From contig NC_090956.1 of NCBI RefSeq assembly GCF_040807025.1, positions 1,724,517 to 1,788,516 of the forward strand: a stretch of 64,000 nt of DNA. Reading direction: 5' to 3'. Of this stretch, positions 33,292 to 42,200 are shown in pieces. This DNA comes from Struthio camelus (Eukaryota; Chordata; Aves; Struthioniformes; Struthionidae). The notes under the pieces are model-generated. The model ran no database searches. It was not told the origin of the DNA and was given only the letters and a program-made list of their open reading frames with translations. How positions within the stretch are numbered: the stretch's first letter is position 1; each line of letters starts with the position of its first letter. Both the position numbers and the translations under genes were made by a program.

Positions 33292-36200
33292 GGCACGTGT
33301 GCATGCAGACCTGTGCGTGTGCACATGTGCGTGTGTGTGCACACCCAGGTGCGTGTGTGTGTGTGCATGCAGGCGTGTGCGTGTGTGCGTGCATGCAGGG
33401 GTGTGTGTGTGTGCATGCAGGGGTGTGTGTGTGCATGCAGGGGTGTGTGTGTGTGTGTGTGTGCGCACACATGCAGGTGTGAGCATACAGACGTGTGTGG
33501 ATGCACGTGTGTGAGCATTGATGAGTGTGTGCATGCATGCGCCCGTGCATGTGTGTGTGTGTGTGCACGTGCATGCAGGCGTGTGCGTGTGCGTGTGCGT
33601 GTGCAGGTGCGTGTGCGTGCAGGCGTGTGCGTGCAGGCGTGTGGGTGCGTGTGCATGCCAGCGGACCCCCTCCCCTGCACTCCCCTGGCCTGAGCTGCTG
33701 CAGCATTAGCGCGGCACACGGCTCGGCTGCGGCCGGCCCCCCCGCCCCGCCGCGGGCGTCCCCGGCTGCCAGGCAGGTCTGGGGCAGCGCTGCGCCCCGG
33801 CCCCGGCCCCGGCTCTGCAGAGGGCCCAGGCGCGACGGCAGGTTGCGCCTGCCGTGCCCGGGGAGGTAGGGACGCAACAGCCCGCTGCGGTTGGTGCCGC
33901 GGGAACGGCAGCCCCGGGGGCGCATGGAGCCGCGCGGCCGCGGCCTCCGGCACGGGAAGCGGCGTTCAGCAGCCAACGAGCGTCTCCGGTTGCGGCTGGC
34001 GCGGCGCCTGGGTGCTGCCGCGCTGGTGCCCACGCGGGGCGGCGCGGGCGTGGGTGCTGCCGCGCTCGGTGCGGGATAAAGGCTTCGGCGGCCCGGCCGG
34101 GCTCGGTGCAGGGCGTTGCTGCGCCGCGGCGCCGTGGGGTGCAGGCGAGCGGCGCTGCCGTTGCCTTCGGAGGTCCAGCGGTGCCGGGCAAGAGACGGGA
34201 AAGCTTTTGGCCGAGGTTGGCGCTGCGCGTCGGGCCGCGCAGGGCTGCGCTCGCCCGCTCCGGCCGGCTGGCGGTCACCGTCGCTTGCTGCCAGCTCGGG
34301 CGCCGCCGGCGAATTTATCACCTTGCGCCGTCTGCCCCGTGCTGCAGCCCGGCCGCTCGGAGCGCCTGGAGGAGGAGGAGGAGCAGGTGCCGGGGGCTCA
34401 TGGCAGGCCAGCCCGCGCCCCGCACCCTGCGCCGCCGCCGCCGCGTGCCGCCGGCCTCGGAGCCCTGGGGCGAGAGCGGCGCGCTGGCGGAGCGGGGTCT
34501 CGTCCGGTGCCCGGCGCCCCGGGGCCGGCCGGCTCACGGCCGCTCTCTCCGCTCTGCCCCCAAGGTTCGCGCGGGGCCGACGCCAGCCCGTCCCACCTCT
34601 CCGCCTCGCAGGGCGGCCCGGGCGCCGCGCCACCTCCCGCCGAGGAGATCTGGGTGCTGCGGAAACCCTTCGCAGGTAGGGCGGCGGGGCCTGCGCCCCG
34701 CGCGCGCGCGCCCTGCGGCCGCCTCCGGGCCCCGGGCGAGCCTGACGGCGTCTCCTCCCCGCGCGCAGGTGCCGACCGCAGCAGCCTGGGCAGCACGGGC
34801 AGCGGGGCCAGCGCCCGCAGCTCGGGCAGCGGGCAGAGCGCCGGCAGCGGGGCGCACGCCCTGCACGCCGCCTCCGAGGGCGTCAAGGTAAGGCGGCCGC
34901 CCGCGGCGGCGCTTAGCTCTCCCGGCAGCTGCCAGGGCTCCCAGGCCGCCCCGGCTCACCCGGCGCCCCTGCGCCCGCTGTCCCCCGCGCCCCTGCCCGG
35001 CCGCCGAGCCCGTGGCAGCGCAGCACGCGGCCGAGGCCGGAGTCGCGTAGCTCTGCTGCCTCTCGCAGGGTGTCTCTTCGCACTGCGCACTGCACGGTGC
35101 GTGCTGCGCGCTGCCAACTGCACGTCGCCCAGCACCCGTTGCAGATGTGCACAGCTCGCTGCTGCCTGCCCACTGCATGGTGCACGGTGTGCACTGCATG
35201 CTGCCAGCTGCACATCACCCAGGGCCCGTTGCAGCTGCGCACAGCTCGCTGCCACCTGCCCACTGCATGGTGCACGGTGTGCACTGCATGCTGCCAGCTG
35301 CACATCACCCAGGGCCCGTTGCAGCTGCGCACAGCTCGCTGCCGCCTGCCCGCTGCCCGGTGCACGGTGTGCACTGCATGCTGCCAGCTGCACATCACCC
35401 AGGGCCCGTTGCAGCTGCGCACAGCTCGCTGCCGCCTGCCCACTGCATGGTGCATGGTGTGCACTGCATGCTGCCAGCTGCACATCACCCAGGGCCCGTT
35501 GCAGCTGCGCACAGCTCGCTGCCGCCTGCCCGCTGCCCGGTGCACGGTGTGCACTGCATGCTGCCAGCTGCACATCACCGCCGCGCTGCAATGCCCGCTG
35601 CCCCCCGCACCCTCCCCGGCGTGGCGCCCCGCGTGCTCCCAGCCTGCGGCGGCAGCCTGGGCCCTCGCTGCCAGCCCGCGCTGGCAGGCACCGCCGGCGT
35701 GCGTCAGGCTGCCTTCGGGTGCCGCCGAGCCGCGGGCTCCCGCCGCCTGCGAGGCGCCATCTGTGCTGCGAGCGGTGCCGCTCGCCCGCCGCTGCGCCCC
35801 TCCCTGCCCGCCCGCGCCGCCGGGCTGCAGCGGCAGCGGCCCCCAGCCCGCCGGCCGCCCGCTCCCCTCACTCCTGCCTCTGCTCCCCCTCCTCGGCGTG
35901 TTTTTTCAGCTGCTGGCGACGGTCCTTTCCCAGAAGGCTGCTGCGCAAGAGACTGCCGTGGGCGATGGGCCGGCCAAGGCGCAGGACGTCCCCGCAGGTG
36001 CGTGGCCACCGGCGGCCCCGCGGCGCGCACCAGCGCTAGCCCCGGCCCTGCCCGGGCCTTGCCGGGGATGCAGTGATTTGTCTTGTTTTTTTTTTTGATT
36101 GCCACGGCACCGGTCGCAAGAAGAAAAACGTGTGGGTAAAAAATGACTCTCTCGCCTTTCGGCTGCTGCCAGGCCTTCTCCTGCCTCGGTTAGTGGGGGC

Positions 36201-39200
36201 ACGGCGGGGGGCGGCGGGCGGCGGGCGGCGGGCCGGCAGCGCTCCAGCCCGGCCCCTTCCCTTCCCTTCCCTGCCCTTCCCTGCCCTTCCCTGCCCGGCC
36301 GCTCGCCGGCCCGGCCGGGCTCCGCCGCTGCCCGCGCCGCCCGGGCAGGCTCTGCGCCGGGGGTCCCGGCCGGCTGCCCGCGCCGCGGGGCTGCCCACGC
36401 CGGGGGGCGCGCGGGGGCGACGCGCACGTGGGCGATGCACGCGCCAGGGGGACACACGTGCCGGCGGGGGGGGGATGCTGTGTTTGCAGAGAGGCGCGTG
36501 GCGGCGGCGGCGGCGGGGGGGGGATGCACATGCCAGGGGGATGCATGGGCGAGAAGGATGCCCATGCAAGGGGGTTGCACACGCGAGGAGGAAGCACACG
36601 CAAGGGGGATGCACACGCAAGGGGGCTGCACATGCAAGGGGGCTGCACACGCAAGGGGGATGCACACGCAAGGAGGAAGCACACGCAAGGGGGATGCACA
36701 CGCAAGGGGGTTGCACACGCAAGGGGGATGCACACACAAGGGGGATGCACACGCAAGGGGAATGCACATGCAAGGGAGATGCACACGCAAAGGGGATGCA
36801 CACGCAAGGGGGATATACACACACACAGAGCAGGCACACGCAAGGAGGAAGCACACGCAAGGAGGAAGCACATGCAAGGGAGATGCACACGCAAGGAGGA
36901 AGCACACGCGAGGGGGATGCACATGCAAGGAAGAGGCACGCACTGGGGTTGCACAAGCAGGAGATGCACCCAAGAAGGGGTTGCACATTGCAGCAAGGGG
37001 AGAGGGTTGCTCTTGTCGGTCTGATGGGAAGCTCCAGGCAGAGATTTCCGGACAGCCCTTGTGACCCCTCGGGGCCCGCAAAGGCTGCCGGGGCGGCCGG
37101 CCTCAGGGTGGGAGCTGTGGGGCTAGCAGGGCCCCTGCTGCGGGGTGCCGGAGACGAGGCAGTTGTGCAGCGTCCTCGCCGGAGGGGCGGTGGGGTGGGC
37201 AGTGCCTGGGTGCGCGGCACAGCCGGAGGAGCAGAGAGCGGCGGGTTTGGGCAGCAGGAGCCGCTCAGGCCGTGGCCTCGGGGGTGCAGGGAGCCCCACA
37301 AACCGGCTCCAAGGAGGCCGGGACCCTCCGCTCCGGCCCGCGGGCACTGCAGCCCCCGGCGCTGCAGGTGCCGCCGGCACGAGGCTGCAGCACGGCCGGC
37401 GAGTGCCCCACGGCACCGCGGCGTCCTCCTGGGTGAGCCGCCGGCCCCTCGCTCGCGGGATGCGCCCTGCGCCGCGTCCGCTCCCGAGTGCCGGGATCGG
37501 ATGGGCCCCGGCCGCGGTGCAAGGTGCCGCCTCGCTGTGACGCCCTGGGTGAGCCCGGCGGCGGGCGGGCGTCCCACGGCCCCTGCGGCGCCGGCACCGG
37601 CCCCGCTGCTGCCGTGTCCCTCCTGCGCAGGAGCTTTGCCCCCAGCACGGAGCCCAGCAGCCCGGCGACTCGGCTCGCGCGCACCGGGGCCGGGACGCCT
37701 TGGTGGGAGGCAGCGGGGCCCAGCGGCCCTCGCCCCACCGAGGACGGGCCCCGGCCCCGTGCTGACGGGTCCCTCTCCCCCGCCACCCAGGTTCGTCGCG
37801 GACGCAGAGCGTGGCCAGCTCCCCGTACGCCCCCCAGCCCCCGGCAGAGCAGCAGCTGAAGAAGATGGAGTCGATGTCGGAGGGGAAGGTGAGCACGGGG
37901 CTTGGCGGAGCGCGGCAGGGGAGCTGGCGGGGTCCGGCATGGAGCCAGCGGGGAGCGCGGGGCCGTGGGGCAGCCCTCGCTGTGCACCAGCGCTCACCAT
38001 GCACCGGCCCTCACCGTGCACGGACCCTCACCGTGCACCGACCCTCACCTCGTGCACCACCCATCACCGTGCACCGACCCTCACCTCGTGCACCACCCAT
38101 CACTGTGCACCAACCCTCGCCCTGTGCACCAGCCCCCACCGGGCACCAGCTCTCGCCGGGCACCGGCCCCCCACCATGCACCGGCCCTCACTGTGCGCTG
38201 GCCCTCGCCGTGCACCAGCCCTCGCCGTGTACCCTGCAGCCGTGCAGGAGCCATGAGTCACCAGCGTGAATCATCCCTGCGGCTGCTGGGGCTGCCGCCA
38301 GCTGCGCCAGCCTCCCACCGCCCCGGCCCTGGGGACCCGCCTGTCCCCGGGGATGTGCCATGCGGGGTGGCCTGAGCCGCGGGGCCGAGCAGTCCTGCTC
38401 GCTGCCGCCTCTAAGCCAGGGCCGCGCTGCCAGCGCGTGCACTGGTCCGGGGGCAGCCTGCCGTGCCGGGGGGTCCCCGTCCGGCACGTGCGCCCCGGAG
38501 CAGCCAGGAGCCCCGGGCTCCCCCAGCGCGCTGGCTCTGCGGGGCGTCCCCAAAGAGAAGCGGGCCGTGGGCCCCGTGGCGGCGGGCGGGGAGCGCGACT
38601 GCCCTGAGCCGTGCCGCTCGCAGAGCTCCGAGGCCGTGTACCAGTGGCTCTGCAAGTTCCAGCTGCAGCTCTACGCGCCCAACTTCATCAACGCCGGCTA
38701 CGACATCACCACCATCAGCCGCATGACGCCAGAGGTGAGGGCCGGGCGGCGGGCGCGGGGAGGGGGACGAGGCCGGTGGCGGTGACCCACCTTTCTGCCC
38801 TAGGACCTCACGGCCATCGGCGTGACCAAGCCAGGGCACAGGAAGAAGATCGCCTCCGAGATCAACAACCTCAACATCCCCGAGTGGCTCCCGGAGTACA
38901 AGCCGGTAAGGGCTGTGCCGGTCCCCAGACCTGCCCCGGCCATGCTTGGGGCCCCGTCCCCACTGTCCCCCTGTCCCCGCACTCCCGGAGAGGGGCTGCG
39001 CAGGGGGAGGTGACGCCAGGCGCTGGCTCCCCGCTCCCAGCTGGTGCCCGCATCCCACGGCTCCCAGCGCTGCGTGTGCACGTCAGCTCCTGACAGCTCG
39101 GGGGCTGGCGCCAGCCGTCACCACTTGGATGTGACACTGCATGTTCCCCCCACCATCCCCAACACCTCACCCCATGCCAGTGCATCTGGGGGGGACCTGG

Positions 39201-42200
39201 GAGCCCCGGGAAGGGGGCTGGAAATGGTCCAGGAGGGTCCCAGGAGCAAAGAGACGACCTGAGGATGGCAGAACCCCCCTTGGGGCCATCCTGGCTGGAG
39301 GAGGCACCTGCATGGGACCGGGTGCACCATAGTGTTGGTGCTCAGCCCGAGTCCTGCGAGGGGCAGGGAACCGTCGGCCAGTTATAACCTGTCCTCCCAC
39401 ACAGGCCAACCTGGCCCTGTGGCTCTCCATGATCGGCCTGTCCCAGTACTACAAGGTGCTGGTGGAGAATGGCTATGAGAACATCGACTTCATCACAGAC
39501 ATCACGTGGGAGGACCTACAGGAGATTGGCATCACCAAGCTGGGTAAGGCCCAGCCCCTCAGCACCGCGCGCTCCAGCTTCTCCCCGTTCCTTGGCCTTG
39601 GCCGGGGCTCGATGTCCAGGGCCGGCCCTCGCCATGACCCACCCCGATGCCGCATGCTGTCCTCAGGCCACCAGAAGAAGCTGATGCTGGCGGTGAAGAA
39701 GCTGGCAGAGCTGCAGCGGGCCGAGTTCGGCAAGTACGATTCGGGGACGCTGAAGAAGAAGGCGCCGCCGCCGTCGCCAGAGGTGCTGGCCATCGAGTCG
39801 CCGCCCCCGGAGCCGCCCGAGTGCCAGTCACCCAAGATGACCACCTTCCAGGACAGCGAGCTCAGCAACGAGCTGCAGGTGGCCATGACGGGCTCGGGTG
39901 AAGGCCCCGAGGAGCCCGCCGAGAAGCAGGCCAACCACGTGGCCCACGTGCGGGAGGCCTCCGGCTACCGCTCGCCCTCGGGCCGGCACGCTCCGGACAG
40001 CGGCCTGGGCAGCCGGGCCAAGCACATAAGCAGCTCGCAGGAGCTGCTGGGCGACGGCCCCAAGGTGCCCAGCGCCGCCATCTCCAAGAGCCAGGAGTAC
40101 CTGGCGGAGGAGGCCAAGGAGGGTCCCCCGGGGCCACCCAAGGAGGTCCGGCCCCTGCGGCACGGCCACACCGTCAAGCGCGCCAGCGTGCCGCCGGTGC
40201 CCGGCAAACCCCGGCAGTCCTTCCCGCCCTCGGCCGGGCACTTCACGCCGCCGCAGACCCCCACCAAGCCGCGGCCCGCCTCCCCCCAGAGCCTGCTGGT
40301 GCCCCACGCCACGGCCAAGGTGAAGCCCACGCCGCAGCTGCTGCCGCAGGCCGAGCGCCCCATGTCGCCCCGCTCGCTGCCCCAGTCGCCCACCCACCGC
40401 GGCTTCGCCTACGTGCTGCCGCAGCCGGCGGAGGGCGAGGGGCCGCCGCCGGGGGTGCCCGTGCTGCCCGTGTCGGTGCCCGTGCTCTGCCTGCCGCCGC
40501 CGGGCGAGGGCGAGGAGGAGCCGGGGCGGCCCAAGAAGCGGGCGCACAGCCTCAACCGCTACGCCGTCTCCGACAGCGAGCAGGAGCGGGACGAGCTGCT
40601 GGTGCCGGACGCGGGGCCCTACGCCACGGTGCAGCGCCGCGTGGGCCGCAGCCACTCGGTGCGGGCCCCCTCGGGCGCCGACAAGAACGTCAACCGCAGC
40701 CAGTCCTTTGCCGTGCGCCCCAAGAAGAAGGGGCCGCCGCCGCCCCCGCCCAAGCGCTCCAGCTCCGCCATGTCCAGCGCCAGCATGGCCGAGGACTTCC
40801 CCAAGGAGGGCGAGGGCGAGGCGGCGGCCGGCCCCGCCGGCGAGGACGACGAGGCCCGAGAAAGCTACCGGGAGCAGCGGCGGGCCAGCGACTTCGGGGG
40901 CAGCGTGGACACGGGCAGCGCGGGCAGCGTGAAGAGCATCGCGGCCATGCTGGAGATGTCCTCCATCGGCGGCGGGGCCCGGGCGCTGGCCTTGCAGAAG
41001 CCGCACGGGGCCGGCGGGCCGGGGCCGGCCAAGGGGCCCGACGGCTACTACCTGCAGCCGGGGCCGCCGCCGGGCAGCCCCGAGCGGGCCCGCGTGGCCA
41101 CCGTCCTGGCCACGGTCAAGCACAAGGAAGCCATCGGGTTGGACGGGGAGGTGGTCAACCGGCGCCGGACCATCAGCGGCCCCGTCACCGGGCTCATCGC
41201 GGCCGCCCGCCGCGAGCGCTCCGACAGCGTCAAGTCGGACACGGGGGCGGACGGCCCCGCGGAGCGGCTGCGGGCCGAGCACGGGGGCTCCCCCCGCGAC
41301 GGCTCCTCGGAGAGCATCCCCTTCGCCGAGGAGGGCGCCCTCACTATCAAGCCGCGGCCGCGGCCCCTGGGGCCGGCCAGGCCGGAGGCGGGCGAGGGGC
41401 TGCTGCCCGCCCACCGCCACGGCGACCTGGCCAAGGTGGAGGCCAGCGCCACGCTCAAGCGGCGCATCCGGGCCAAGCAGAGCCAGCAGGACAGCGTCCG
41501 CTTCATCCTCACCGAGTCGGACACCGTCAAGCGCCGGCCCAAGGCCAAGGACAAGGAGCCGGCGCTGGAGCCTTCCCCGCTCGCCGTCTACCAGAACGGC
41601 ACCGGCACCATCAAGCGGCGGCCGGGGGCTGAGCCCGGCGGGGCCGAGCCGCCGCCAACCCCGCCGCCCGCCGCCGCCGGCCCCGAGCTCGCCCCGCCGC
41701 CCGCCGCCGCCGAGCCCAAGAGGCCCTTCAAGCCGCCCGTGTCGCCCAAGCCCGTGCTAACGCAGCCGGCGCAGAAAGTCCCCGGGCCGCCAGCGCCCGC
41801 CCCCAAAAAGGTGCCCATCCCCGGCCCCGGCAGCCCAGGTAGGTGCCCGGCGGCGGTGGGAGCCGGCCGCCCGCGGTCCGCCCCCCTGCCCGGCGCGGCG
41901 GCCGCCTTGCCCCACGCCCGTCCCCTTCTCTCCGCAGAGGTGAAGCGGGTCCACGGCACGCCGCCCCCGGTGTCCCCCAAGCCCGCGCCGCCCCCCACGG
42001 CGCCCAAGCCCCCCAAGCCCCACGCCGCCATCCAGTCGGTGAGCGCCGGCTCCACGCCGGCCCCGTCGCCAGCCAAGCAGCTCGGCGCCGCCATCAAGCC
42101 CTCGAGCACGCCGCCCTCGCTCTGCTCCAGCCCCGCCAAGCCCCTCTCGCCCGGCGGGCCGCCCCAGCAGGTGCCGGTGAAGCCGCCGCGCTCCGCCATC

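Larger units (their letters stand above)
32289..34564 (+). other. CASKIN1: CASKIN1 intron 10, with T-rich tract, cassette exon candidate and GT repeat
   Basis: Contains GC-rich sequence to 32600, a 130-nt T/G-rich tract (about 32630-32766), the candidate exon 32767-32982, CCTT/TTCC repeats (33015-33100), a GT-rich microsatellite (33160-33660) and GC-rich sequence to exon 11. Confidence 0.85.
34769..37888 (+). other. CASKIN1: CASKIN1 exons 12-14: linker between CASK-binding motif and SAM domains
   Basis: Exon 12 (34769-34887) is Ser/Gly-rich and ends EGVK; exon 13 (35910-35997) starts LLATVLSQK as in the human protein; exon 14 (37791-37888) ends [10 protein letters not shown]. Introns 12, 13 and 14 carry tandem repeats. 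Confidence 0.9.

Noticed and set aside
39473-41554. Antisense open frames across CASKIN1 exon 18
   Set aside because: Shadows of the real coding strand caused by G/C-rich third positions.
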